Below, one piece after another: positions 6,317 to 13,538 of a DNA stretch of 15,450 bases. Every line of letters begins with the position of its first letter. The stretch's first letter is position 1. Source of the stretch: JBHHXR01 sp046757205 (GTDB lineage Bacteria > Pseudomonadota > Alphaproteobacteria > Rhodobacterales > Rhodobacteraceae); contig JBHHXR010000058.1 in NCBI GenBank assembly GCA_046757205.1, positions 1 to 15,450 of the forward strand. The letters run 5' to 3'. A program made the translations under genes and the position numbers. The notes beneath the pieces are model-generated. The model ran no database searches. It was not told the DNA's origin and worked only from the letters and a program-made list of their open reading frames with translations.

Positions 6317-7423
6317 ATGCCGGCAGTAGCAGCTACCACGCACGACGCGCCCCAGCAGGAGCATTGGGACAAGTTGGCCGCACGGGCCCGTAACCAGCGC
6401 CGGGCCGGTCTGACGCTGCTCTATGGCTTTCTGATCCTCGTCTCGCTGCCGGTGATGGTACCTTACTTCTGGCTGGTGACACTTGCATTCTCGGCGCGGC
6501 TTGGAAGCGTGGAAACCAACGTCCTCTGGCCGTCTGCTTTCATACTTGTGCCGGCCGTCATGCTGACATGGGTCTGGTCAATCTTCGCGAAAACGCGCCG
6601 TCAGGCGTTTGCGGGATGGGGAATTATTTGGTTGGCGTCGATGGTGATCTTCGCATTTGTCGTTGGACCCATCCTCCACCTCGACAACTTCAGTTTCCTC
6701 TACAATCCCAATTTCAACACGCAGAACGACTCGATCGTGGCCGCGGAGGAAAACCCCGGCTTCAGTGTTACCGCGTTTCCCTGGGTTTGGACCGCCTTCT
6801 CGAACTCCCTGATCATCGCCGGCGGCGCGACGGCCATCGTGATCGTGATCGCCAGCCTTGCGGGCTACTACATATCCCGTTTTCAGTATCGGCTTCGCGT
6901 GTCGTCGCTGGCCTCAATGCTGATACTCCACGCGTTTCCCGCAACGGTACTGCTGATCCCGATATTTATCCTGATGTGGCAACTAGGACTGCTCAACACG
7001 CTCCTTGGCATCATGTTCGTGATTGTCGGGCTCGAACTTCCGTTCGCCGTGTTCATCATGAAAGGCTTCTTCGACGCCGTTCCATGGGAAATCGAGATGA
7101 GCGCGCTCACCGATGGAGCCACGAGAAGGCAGGCTTTTTTTTCCGTGATACTCCCGCAGGTTACCAACGGAATGCTTGCGGTCTCGGTTTTCGTTTTTAT
7201 CCGCGGCTGGGAAGAGTATGTGTTTGTTCTCGTACTTTCCACCAAGCAGGCGAAGTGGACGATGAGCCTCTACACGTTTTTTGTCCTGGAGGACAATAAT
7301 CTTGGTATCAACTTCGGCCTGGTATCGGCCGTTGCGCTATTTTACGTGCTGCCCAGTTTTATTTTGTACTCTCTCGCCCAGAAGTACCTCTTGCAAATGA
7401 ACGTGAGCGGAGTGAAGGGCTAA
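6317..7423 (+). CDS. ABC transporter permease, MalG/UgpE-like (CUT1), with extra N-terminal membrane segments
   Basis: Second permease subunit, 368 residues against about 270-300 for typical MalG-type proteins. The C-terminal two thirds are standard: FSNSLIIAGGATAIVIVIASLAGYYISR, the EAA-type loop EIEMSALTDGATRRQAFFSVILPQ (258-281) and a C-terminus ending VSGVKG, as in many MalG relatives. The surplus is an insertion after the first membrane segment (about 36-58). Two further hydrophobic stretches at about 73-90 and 101-120, plus a soluble stretch rich in Asn/Phe (about 121-155), precede the canonical core. This would give about eight membrane helices instead of six. Eight consecutive T bases at 7135-7142 encode Ala-Phe-Phe-Ser. 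The ATPase gene follows 3 bp after the stop. Confidence 0.9.
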   Translation: MPAVAATTHDAPQQEHWDKLAARARNQRRAGLTLLYGFLILVSLPVMVPYFWLVTLAFSARLGSVETNVLWPSAFILVPAVMLTWVWSIFAKTRRQAFAGWGIIWLASMVIFAFVVGPILHLDNFSFLYNPNFNTQNDSIVAAEENPGFSVTAFPWVWTAFSNSLIIAGGATAIVIVIASLAGYYISRFQYRLRVSSLASMLILHAFPATVLLIPIFILMWQLGLLNTLLGIMFVIVGLELPFAVFIMKGFFDAVPWEIEMSALTDGATRRQAFFSVILPQVTNGMLAVSVFVFIRGWEEYVFVLVLSTKQAKWTMSLYTFFVLEDNNLGINFGLVSAVALFYVLPSFILYSLAQKYLLQMNVSGVKG

Positions 7424-7426
7424 GCG

Positions 7427-8506
7427 ATGGCGTCAATTGAATTTCGCAACGTTTGCAAGGAGTTTGGCTCGGTCAAGGCTATCGAAAATCTCGATCTTTC
7501 GATAAACGACGGCGAATTTGTTGCCTTGCTCGGGCCCTCGGGCTGCGGGAAATCCACAAGCCTGTTCATGCTCGCCGGCATCTACCTGCCAACCGACGGC
7601 GAGATACTTTTCGATGGTCACCGCGTGAATGAAGTCGAGGCACGGGACCGCAATGTCGGCATCGTTTTCCAGTCCTACGCGCTCTATCCGAGCATGACGG
7701 TGCGCGACAACATCCGGTTCCCTCTGCGATTCAAGAAACTTCCTCCGGAGGAGGCAGATCGACGCATTCAGGAAGCGGCTGAACTGGTTCAGATCTCCGA
7801 GTTGCTGGACAGGCGCCCCAACCAGTTGTCGGGCGGCCAGCAGCAGCGGGTGGCGTTGGCGCGCGCGCTCGTCAAGGATCCTCAACTTCTTCTTCTCGAC
7901 GAGCCGCTGTCCAATCTCGACGCCTCGCTGCGGCTGACCATGCGCACGGAGATCAAGTCGTTGCAGGAACGCCTCGGGGTGACCACCGTTCTGGTCACGC
8001 ACGACCAGATCGAGGCGACGACCATGGCGGACAGGATCATCTGCATGCGCGAAGGCAATATCGAGCAGATCGGAACCGCCGACGATCTCTACCTGCGCCC
8101 CGAAACGCTGTTCGTGGCCGGCTTCATCGGGTCGCCGCCGATCAACCTGATGGAGGGGAGCGTCGACGACGGCAGCCTGAGAATAGGCGAAGGCAGCGTG
8201 GCGGTGTCGAAGGCCCCGACGGGGCGGGTGGCCGTCGGCCTGAGGCCCGAGCATTTGCGCTTTGGAGACACCGGCATGGCGGGACGCATCACCCAGATCG
8301 AACCGATGGGGCGGGAGATACTCTACGTGGTCGATACGGAAATAGGCCCGCTGCGCGTCCTGGAGGCGGGCTCGATCGCCGGGCACCGGGTTGGAGAACA
8401 GGTGCGCCTGGATTTCGAAAGCGAAAAAACCCTGGTCTTCAGCACCGACTCCGGCGCGCTGGTACGCGACGCCCATATCGCCGTCGACGGCACGTCCGGG
8501 TCCTGA
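7427..8506 (+). CDS. ABC transporter ATP-binding protein, UgpC/MalK-like
   Basis: Cytoplasmic ATPase of 359 residues, the normal length for MalK/UgpC-type subunits. The motifs are complete: Walker A GPSGCGKST (36-44), Q-loop VFQSYALYP (Q82), signature LSGGQQQR (134-141), Walker B LLLLDEP (154-160), D-loop SNLD and switch histidine in LVTHD (H192). The C-terminal 120 residues form the regulatory OB/TOBE region, including VGLRPEHL. It is last of the tightly packed transporter genes, with GAAGGG about 8 bases before the ATG. A 1.4-kb open frame on the opposite strand is only a shadow of the GC-rich codons. Confidence 0.95.
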   Translation: MASIEFRNVCKEFGSVKAIENLDLSINDGEFVALLGPSGCGKSTSLFMLAGIYLPTDGEILFDGHRVNEVEARDRNVGIVFQSYALYPSMTVRDNIRFPLRFKKLPPEEADRRIQEAAELVQISELLDRRPNQLSGGQQQRVALARALVKDPQLLLLDEPLSNLDASLRLTMRTEIKSLQERLGVTTVLVTHDQIEATTMADRIICMREGNIEQIGTADDLYLRPETLFVAGFIGSPPINLMEGSVDDGSLRIGEGSVAVSKAPTGRVAVGLRPEHLRFGDTGMAGRITQIEPMGREILYVVDTEIGPLRVLEAGSIAGHRVGEQVRLDFESEKTLVFSTDSGALVRDAHIAVDGTSGS

Positions 8507-8942
8507 CGAAGGTCGGTTTACCCCTTCGACCGGCCCCGCCCGGCGGCACCGCCGGGTCGGGCGCGCGCCTTCCTGTCGCCCCGCAATGCCGATGAGGGGC
8601 GGCGAAACCTGAGCCATGCAGCGGATCTCGGATTCACCAGACCAGGGCTTGCTCGTCGATTGACCCTTGGCGGTTTTCCTTCGCCGCCGCCAAGAGCAGC
8701 GCCGGTTGCTCCACCCACCGCGAACGATCCGCCGCGAACTGTTGCACGCCTGCCGCCCCGGCGCGGAAAACGGCCAAGGACGCGAGAGCGACCTTGGTTT
8801 CGTCACAGTCCTGCGCATTCTCTGCCGCGGTCAAAAACGGGGCTGGAAATGCCGGACCGGATGCTTACCTACGCCACCGGCGTTTCCCGCGCCGAACTGG
8901 TTGGCAGGGGCACCGCCGCCGCTGCTTGAAGGATGTGACTCG
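8507..8942. other. Intergenic region with a coding-like minus-strand fragment
   Basis: About 436 bp between the ATPase and phosphodiesterase genes. On the minus strand a frame open from 8864 to the stop at 8634 has strongly coding-like codon choice and would encode ...KVALASLAVFRAGAAGVQQ and further residues, ending DEQALVW. It has no ATG or GTG, only a TTG at 8834 without a ribosome site. It may be a gene remnant. I recognise no family. Near the left edge is the GC-rich hairpin described separately. Confidence 0.3.
8539..8556 (+). terminator. Possible terminator hairpin after the ABC operon
   Basis: CCCGGCG (8539-8545), loop GCAC and CGCCGGG (8550-8556) form a perfect 7-bp GC stem 33 bp after the ATPase stop. 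There is no T-tract, so it could be a Rho-aided stop, an RNA-stabilising end or a chance structure in GC-rich DNA. Confidence 0.3.
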
Positions 8943-9746
8943 ATGTATCACCTACATGCTGTCAGTGCCGGTCAGGTGCACATTTGCGGCCACCGGGGGC
9001 ATTCGAAGGAATTCCCCGAGAACACGATGGCCGCCTTCGCCGGAGCGGTTGATCTCGGGGCCTCGGCGCTGGAAATCGACGTCGTCATGAGCGGCGACGG
9101 TGAAATCGTTGTGCTGCACGACATCACACTTGACCGCACGACCGACGGGTTCGGCCTGGCCGAAAGCTTTACGGCAGACGAGATCACCCGGCTGGATGCC
9201 GGATCTCACCACCATCCCCGATTTGCCGGCGAGAAGGTTCCGCTCCTGCGCGACGTTTTGGAGTTTGCGCAGGAACACAGCGTCGGCCTCCATACCGAAA
9301 TAAAGGACTTCAAGAACGAGGACGCGCTCATCGGCCGGCTTGCCGCGCTCCTGAACGAGACCGGCGCACACGATTTTTTCGTCGCCCTGTCGTTCGATCA
9401 TGTTCAGCTTTCCAAGGCCAAGGACAGGATACCCGGGCTTCGGACGGAGGGCATCACCCACGCCCGCCATGTCGATCCCGCCGCATTGGTATTCGGGGCC
9501 GGCCTGGATTCGGTATCGGTCGAGGCCGAACGGTTCCGGGCCGAGGACGGCCGCGCCATCCACGATGCGGGTGTCGCCATCCGCTGTCATCTGCCGGCGC
9601 CGCACAAGATCGAAAGCCTGCAACGGTATGGCCGCGACGTCCGCACGACGGTCGGGGCCTGGATCGAAGAAGGCGTCGTCGATTGCCTGTCGGGCGACGA
9701 CGTGGGATATCTGCGCGCCCTGGTGGACGATTTCTCGCCCGGCTAG
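8943..9746 (+). CDS. Glycerophosphodiester phosphodiesterase, cytoplasmic (UgpQ-like)
   Basis: Predicted to hydrolyse glycerophosphodiesters to sn-glycerol-3-phosphate and an alcohol, with a divalent cation in a TIM-barrel fold. It has 267 residues and no signal peptide, so it should act in the cytoplasm. Catalytic motifs in order: GHRG (H17, R18), PENT (25-28), LEIDV (E44, D46), LHD (H59) and HTEIKD (E119). The C-terminal strand region TTVGAWIEEGVVDCLSGDD sits where the family usually has TVN-W...GVD-I-TD. ATG 8943 is chosen because AAGGA lies 9 bases upstream and homology begins within 13 residues; the frame upstream to 8667 has no homology-like content. It follows the ABC transporter on the same strand after 436 bp, as ugpQ accompanies ugp genes, which suggests intracellular processing of the imported substrate. 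Confidence 0.92.
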   Translation: MYHLHAVSAGQVHICGHRGHSKEFPENTMAAFAGAVDLGASALEIDVVMSGDGEIVVLHDITLDRTTDGFGLAESFTADEITRLDAGSHHHPRFAGEKVPLLRDVLEFAQEHSVGLHTEIKDFKNEDALIGRLAALLNETGAHDFFVALSFDHVQLSKAKDRIPGLRTEGITHARHVDPAALVFGAGLDSVSVEAERFRAEDGRAIHDAGVAIRCHLPAPHKIESLQRYGRDVRTTVGAWIEEGVVDCLSGDDVGYLRALVDDFSPG

Positions 9747-9841
9747 GTGTTTGGTCCCGGAGTGTGGTGGCGCACCGAAGTGACATCACAGGCAGGAGGG
9801 ACCATGGGACCGGCACTTCCCGGCAGCGCCGCCAGCCACCA

Positions 9842-9870
9842 TTTCCGCCGCGGAAACCAACGGGTTTCCG
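9842..9870. terminator. Overlapping hairpins between convergent genes
   Basis: CGGAAACC (9851-9858), loop AACG and GGTTTCCG (9863-9870) form a perfect 8-bp stem. An alternative stem, TTTCCG (9842-9847) with CGGAAA (9851-9856), uses the same bases. The site lies between the phosphodiesterase gene (plus) and the microprotein gene (minus), where a bidirectional transcription stop is expected. No long T-run is present. The rest of 9747-9979 holds no gene I can support. Confidence 0.3.
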
Positions 9871-9979
9871 GCCGGTGCCCTGGTCGTGTATGCGGCCGAT
9901 TCTTGGGTAGCCGCCGGCGGCGGCGCGGCGCTTGCCGGGGTTTCTCGCCGGGGCGATTGCCTTTTTCGCGCCACGTGGT

Positions 9980-10090
9980 TCAACTCTTCAGGTATTTCGC
10001 CAGCGCGGCGACGGCGAGGATGGCGATGGCGAGGATCGCCAGCATGAAGATGCCGCCGCCGATGCCGCCCATTATTCCGTATCCCATCAT
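9980..10090 (-). CDS. Small membrane microprotein, 36 residues
   Basis: Encodes MMGYGIMGGIGGGIFM followed by one strongly hydrophobic helix (LAILAIAILAVAALA) and a charged end KYLKS: a single-pass inner-membrane microprotein. AAAGGAG lies about 6 bases before the ATG at 10090, a near-ideal ribosome site, and the frame is closed by TGA at 9980-9982. It begins 53 bp after the stop of the Met-rich EF-hand gene on the same strand, so it is probably the second gene of that operon. The Met/Gly-rich N-terminus resembles small MMG-type membrane proteins found near metal-resistance genes, but I cannot assign a family. It could partner with the EF-hand protein or with the divergently encoded sensor kinase (inference). 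Confidence 0.65.
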   Translation of the reverse strand: MMGYGIMGGIGGGIFMLAILAIAILAVAALAKYLKS

Positions 10091-10143
10091 GTCGGTCTCC
10101 TTTGGTCAGGGGGCGCGGGCGGCGCGGTGCCGCCCGCTGCCGG

Positions 10144-10698
10144 TCAGTTGTCGTCCATCATCGAACCGCCCTTCCGGGCGGGGCCGTGACCGTCTTGCAT
10201 GGCGTCATGCATTTCCTGCATACGGGCGATCATGTCGGCCGGGACGGTGATCTCGTCGGCCGTCACCTGGCCGTCGCCGTCATTGTCGAGCGCCTGGAAG
10301 CGGTCGACCATGCGTTCGCGCAGGGCGTCGGCATGCAATGCGGCGAATTCATCCAGCGACAGGGTGCCGTTGCCGTCGGCGTCGTACTTGGTCAGCAGCA
10401 ATTGCAGCCCGGTGCGCGCCTCGTCGGCGGTGAGGGTGCCGTCGCCGTCGGCGTCGAGATCGGCCATCAGCCCGCCCATCATACCGAGCCCGCCCATTTT
10501 GCCCATGGCGCCGAAGCCCTGGCCCTGCATGTGGCGCATCATCATCTGCATCATGCCGGGACCGTCCATCATGGCGCCGCGATGCGCCTCTCCGCGGCCC
10601 CAGCCGCCCTCGCCATGCGCCAGAACCGGGATGGCGACCGCGCTGCCGAGCGCCGTCGCGGCGACCAGGCCAAGGGCAAGTATCGTATTGCGTTTCAT
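10144..10698 (-). CDS. Secreted Met-rich EF-hand protein
   Basis: Predicted periplasmic or exported calcium-binding protein, 184 residues. A signal peptide covers about residues 1-28 (MKRN, hydrophobic core, VLAHG). It is followed by a His/Gly/Met segment (28-78) with 13 Met between residues 43 and 78. Three canonical 12-residue EF loops then follow: DADGDGTLTADE (82-93), DADGNGTLSLDE (106-117) and DNDGDGQVTADE (138-149), all with the expected Asp ligands and final Glu. The tail is again Met/His/Asp rich. ATG 10698 has GAGG about 8 bases upstream. It is transcribed away from an OmpR-type regulator gene across a 173-bp shared region, so it is a likely target of that regulator. Met-rich stretches commonly bind Cu(I)/Ag(I) or scavenge oxidants; calcium is the obvious ligand of the loops. 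Whether it senses, buffers or scaffolds is unknown. Confidence 0.9.
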   Translation of the reverse strand: MKRNTILALGLVAATALGSAVAIPVLAHGEGGWGRGEAHRGAMMDGPGMMQMMMRHMQGQGFGAMGKMGGLGMMGGLMADLDADGDGTLTADEARTGLQLLLTKYDADGNGTLSLDEFAALHADALRERMVDRFQALDNDGDGQVTADEITVPADMIARMQEMHDAMQDGHGPARKGGSMMDDN

Positions 10699-10871
10699 CG
10701 TGTAACCTCTTTCTTGGTGTTTTCCGATGCCATCAATCTGGGGCCGCCTTGTCGCAAAACTATCTCAGCGGGGAGGCATTTTTGTAACCGTTTGTCGCAA
10801 GACGGCGGACTGATACGGAGCGCGACACTTTTCCCGGTCGCGGGCACCCAATTCGCGGTAGAAGGGCGAAC
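10699..10871. promoter_or_regulatory. Divergent control region with direct repeats
   Basis: Shared upstream region of the EF-hand operon and the two-component genes. TTGTCGCAA occurs at 10749-10757 and 10792-10800, 43 bp apart (about four helical turns). TGTAACC occurs at 10701-10707 and 10783-10789. TTTGTAACCG (10781) is followed immediately by TTTGTCGCAA (10791), a tandem pair with 10-bp spacing as expected for OmpR/PhoB-type dimers. These are candidate binding sites of the adjacent response regulator. No convincing sigma70 hexamer pair stands out. The AAGGG ribosome site of the regulator lies at the right edge. Confidence 0.45.
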
Positions 10872-11591
10872 ATGACAGAGGCCCCGCATATCCTCATCGT
10901 CGACGATCACCGCGACATCCGCGACGCAGTGAGCCGGTACCTGGAGAAGAACGGCTTCCGCGCCACCACGGCGCGCGACGCCGCCGACATGGAGGCGAAG
11001 CTGAAGACCGGCAAATTCGATCTGATCGTTCTCGACGTCATGATGCCGGGCGAGGACGGGCTGTCGGTATGCCGCAGGCTGAGTGCCGCCGGCGTCGCCC
11101 CGATCCTGATGCTGACAGCGCTCGGCGAGGAAACCGACCGCATCGTCGGGCTCGAGGTCGGCGCCGACGATTACCTGCCGAAGCCCTTCAACCCACGTGA
11201 GCTGCTTGCCCGGATCAAGGCGATTCTGCGCCGCAGCGGGCGGGTGCAGCGGGCGGTCGCACCGGCCGCGCGGCGCATCCGCTTTGCGCGCTGGGTGCTG
11301 GACAGCGACCGCCGGGTTCTGAGCGGCAAGGACGGCAACGAGGTGCGGCTCACCACCGCCGAGTTCAAGCTGCTGACGGTGTTCCTGCAACGCCCGCGTT
11401 TCGTGCTCAGCCGCGACCAGCTTCTGGATCTGACCTCGGGGCGGGCGGCGAAGGTGTTCGACCGGACGATCGACAACCAGGTCAGCCGGCTGCGGCGCAA
11501 GATCGAGCGCGACCCGGCCAATCCGGAGATCATCGTCACCATACGCGGTGGCGGCTACAGCCTGTCCTGCGACGTCCGGGCGGAACCATGA
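10872..11591 (+). CDS. OmpR/PhoB-family response regulator
   Basis: DNA-binding response regulator of 239 residues. The receiver domain (about 5-118) has the acidic pair D11/D12, phospho-acceptor D55 in LIVLDVMMPG, switch Thr82 in LTA and Lys104 in LPKPF. The C-terminal winged helix (about 135-237) has LTTAEFKLL, the recognition helix near RTIDNQVSRLRRKIE and the closing hairpin TIRGGGYSL. The ATG at 10872 has AAGGG about 5 bases upstream. Its stop overlaps the kinase start by ATGA, so the pair is translationally coupled. It is divergent from the Met-rich EF-hand gene, its most likely target along with its own operon (inference). Confidence 0.95.
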   Translation: MTEAPHILIVDDHRDIRDAVSRYLEKNGFRATTARDAADMEAKLKTGKFDLIVLDVMMPGEDGLSVCRRLSAAGVAPILMLTALGEETDRIVGLEVGADDYLPKPFNPRELLARIKAILRRSGRVQRAVAPAARRIRFARWVLDSDRRVLSGKDGNEVRLTTAEFKLLTVFLQRPRFVLSRDQLLDLTSGRAAKVFDRTIDNQVSRLRRKIERDPANPEIIVTIRGGGYSLSCDVRAEP

Positions 11592-13000
11592 AACGGCTGC
11601 TTCCCGGCTCGCTGCGCGGGCAGCTGGTGCTGGTGATCCTGGCAGCCCTGGCGCTGGCACAGGGGCTGGGCCTGTGGCTGTTCGCCGATGAGAGGGCGCT
11701 GGCGGTGCGCGCGGCGCTGGGACAGGAGGCGGCCGGACGGGCGGCCAACGTGGCCCGGCTGCTGGCCGATGCGCCGGCGGACCTTCGGCCGGCGATCCTG
11801 CGGGCCGCCGATTCGCCGCTGGTGCGGTTCACGCCGGATACAGCGCCGGCGGTCGAGAACGCCGAGCACGGGCCGACCCGGCTGGCGGAGCTGATCGCGG
11901 CGCGGACCGGCTGGGCTCCGGCGCCGGAGGTCCGCATCGAACAGCACGAGGCGGCGGCAGTGATGCCGCCGATGCCCGGAATGCCGCCGGAGATGCGGCG
12001 CATGCACCGCATGATGGGGGCCATGCCGGTGGCGCCGATCGAGATGCGCATCGCCATCGCGATGCCCTCGGGCGGGTGGCTGAACGTGGCGACGCGGTTT
12101 CACCGCCCGCCGCTGCAATGGGCGTGGAACGAGGCGGCGACCTTCGCCGTCTCGGCGGCGCTGATCGCGGCGGCTCTGTGGCTGGCGCTCGGCCGGCTGA
12201 CCGGGCCGCTGCGGCAACTGTCGGAGGCTGCCGAACGCTTCGGGCGCGGCGAGACGGTGGCCGGGATCGCGCCGCGCGGGCCGGCTGAGCTGCGCCGCCT
12301 GACCGATGCCTTCAACGAGATGCAGGCGCGCATCAGCCGCTTCGTCGAGGAACGCACCCGCGTTCTGGCGGCGCTCGGCCACGACCTGCGCTCGCCTCTG
12401 ACCGCGCTGCGGGTGCGCGCCGAGATGGTCGATGACGAAGAGACCCGCGAACGGCTTGTCGCAACCATCGAGGAAATGCATGAAATGGTCGAGGCGACGC
12501 TGGCCTTTGCCCGTGGCATGGCGCATGCGGAACCGTTCGAAACGGTCGACATGGCCGGGTTTGCCGCTGGGCTTGCGCGCGAAGCGAGCGCCTCCGGGCA
12601 GGACGTGACGCTGGCGTCGGACGCGGCCGCCGCCCCGGTACGGCTTCGGCCGACAGCGATGCGCCGGGCGCTGCGCAACATCATCAACAACGCCGTGCGC
12701 TACGGCGGCATGGCCAGGATATCGGTGGTCGCGGGAAACGCAACGGTCAGCGTTCACGTGGACGACGACGGCCCCGGTATTCCGGAGGCCGATCTCGACC
12801 GCGTGTTCGACCCTTTCCTGCGGCTGGAGACTTCGCGCTCGCGCGATACCGGCGGCACCGGCCTCGGCCTGTCGATCGCCCGCACCATCGTGCAGGCCCA
12901 CGGCGGCGACATAACCCTCGCCAACCGCCCCGATGCCGGCCTGACCGCAACCATCACCCTGCCGGGGGTACCGCAAGACGCCAAAGGAAGAGCGGCGTAG
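11588..13000 (+). CDS. Membrane sensor histidine kinase with Met-rich periplasmic domain
   Basis: Sensor kinase of 470 residues, partner of the regulator just upstream. First membrane helix about 12-33, periplasmic domain about 34-184, second helix about 185-202, HAMP about 203-255, then the dimerisation/phospho-acceptor helix with ALGHDLRSPLTALR (H265). The ATPase domain has N-box NIINNAVRYG (364-373), G1 DDDGPGIP and G2 GGTGLGLSIA. The sensor domain contains a cluster at 126-147 with eight Met, one His and many Pro (MPPMPGMPPEMRRMHRMMGAM). This resembles the Met motifs that bind Cu(I)/Ag(I) in periplasmic proteins, or that could register oxidation. The tail after the last conserved motif is short. 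No further gene follows on this strand before the tRNA-Lys remnant. Confidence 0.94.
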   Translation: MKRLLPGSLRGQLVLVILAALALAQGLGLWLFADERALAVRAALGQEAAGRAANVARLLADAPADLRPAILRAADSPLVRFTPDTAPAVENAEHGPTRLAELIAARTGWAPAPEVRIEQHEAAAVMPPMPGMPPEMRRMHRMMGAMPVAPIEMRIAIAMPSGGWLNVATRFHRPPLQWAWNEAATFAVSAALIAAALWLALGRLTGPLRQLSEAAERFGRGETVAGIAPRGPAELRRLTDAFNEMQARISRFVEERTRVLAALGHDLRSPLTALRVRAEMVDDEETRERLVATIEEMHEMVEATLAFARGMAHAEPFETVDMAGFAAGLAREASASGQDVTLASDAAAAPVRLRPTAMRRALRNIINNAVRYGGMARISVVAGNATVSVHVDDDGPGIPEADLDRVFDPFLRLETSRSRDTGGTGLGLSIARTIVQAHGGDITLANRPDAGLTATITLPGVPQDAKGRAA

Positions 13001-13375
13001 GACGCGCGCGAAATACCCGACTGGTTGCGCCCGCCGCGCTGCCCGGCCAGGCGAAACCCCAACGCCACGGGCAATCGCCACGACGGACCGAATGCCACGG
13101 CGCGATGGCCAATCATTCAGGCACCGACAGTTTCATTGACGGCGGTTTTCGATACCGGAGGGCCTGCGTACAGGTTTTCGGGTCACTCAGGCGGTTTTCC
13201 AACTCATCAACCGCGGCCGGCTTCACTGTGTCGACCAGACCTCTCTCCCAAATCAGGCTTGTGAACCGCTCCGCGTTTGCCGGAGGCTGGTTGGTTTGAG
13301 TCACGCTACCACTGCAACTCGTCGGATTGTGCAGTGAAGCGGGAGATTCGCTATTTCTCCAATCCCTTGAAAAGA
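13001..13375. other. Intergenic region left of the island junction
   Basis: About 375 bp between the sensor kinase stop and the tRNA-Lys remnant. The only candidate gene is a minus-strand frame with GTG at 13304 and stop at 13113, 63 residues, containing FTSLIWERGLVDTVKPAAVD and DELENRLSDP. It has moderately coding-like codon use, no good ribosome site and no family I recognise. It could be a gene remnant or a small hypothetical protein. No terminator with a T-run is visible after the kinase gene. Confidence 0.3.
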
Positions 13376-13421
13376 TGGTGAGCCGTGCAGGATTCGAACC
13401 TGCGACCCACTGATTAAAAGT
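13376..13421 (-). other. Attachment-site remnant: 3' 46 nt of tRNA-Lys(TTT)
   Basis: Read on the minus strand, this is the 3' part of a tRNA from the anticodon stem-loop onward: ACTTTTAATCA with anticodon TTT, variable region, T-arm GCAGG-TTCGAAT-CCTGC, acceptor strand ACGGCTC, then A and CCA ending at 13376. The 5' half (acceptor GAGCCGT, D-arm) is absent beyond 13421, so it is not a functional gene. Such truncated 3' tRNA ends are left at one edge of elements that integrate into tRNA genes. With the adjacent integrase this marks the left border of an island. The crossover probably lies in or near the anticodon loop. The reconstituted tRNA-Lys should be at the other border, outside this window. 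Confidence 0.85.
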
Positions 13422-13538
13422 GAAGGAACTGCACATTTCTCCGCATTGCGCCCGATTGCGCTCCGACAGTTTTTCCCATATTTTTATGACTGAAAACGGC
13501 TTGCAGTTTTCGCAAGGCGGATTCAGATTTTCGCGCGC

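Noticed and set aside
7433..8818. 461-codon minus-strand open frame
   Set aside because: Antisense to the ABC ATPase with complete Walker and signature motifs; the translation has no recognisable domain.
9784..9980. Plus-strand frame containing AAETNGFPAGALVVYAADSWV-like text after the phosphodiesterase
   Set aside because: Protein-like in appearance, but it lacks a start codon in that frame. The ATG at 9804 with a good GGAGG is in a different frame that gives an Arg-rich peptide running antisense to the microprotein.
11555..13081. 508-codon minus-strand open frame opposite the sensor kinase
   Set aside because: The opposite strand encodes H-, N- and G-boxes in the right order; this frame is Arg/Ala/Gly-rich and featureless.
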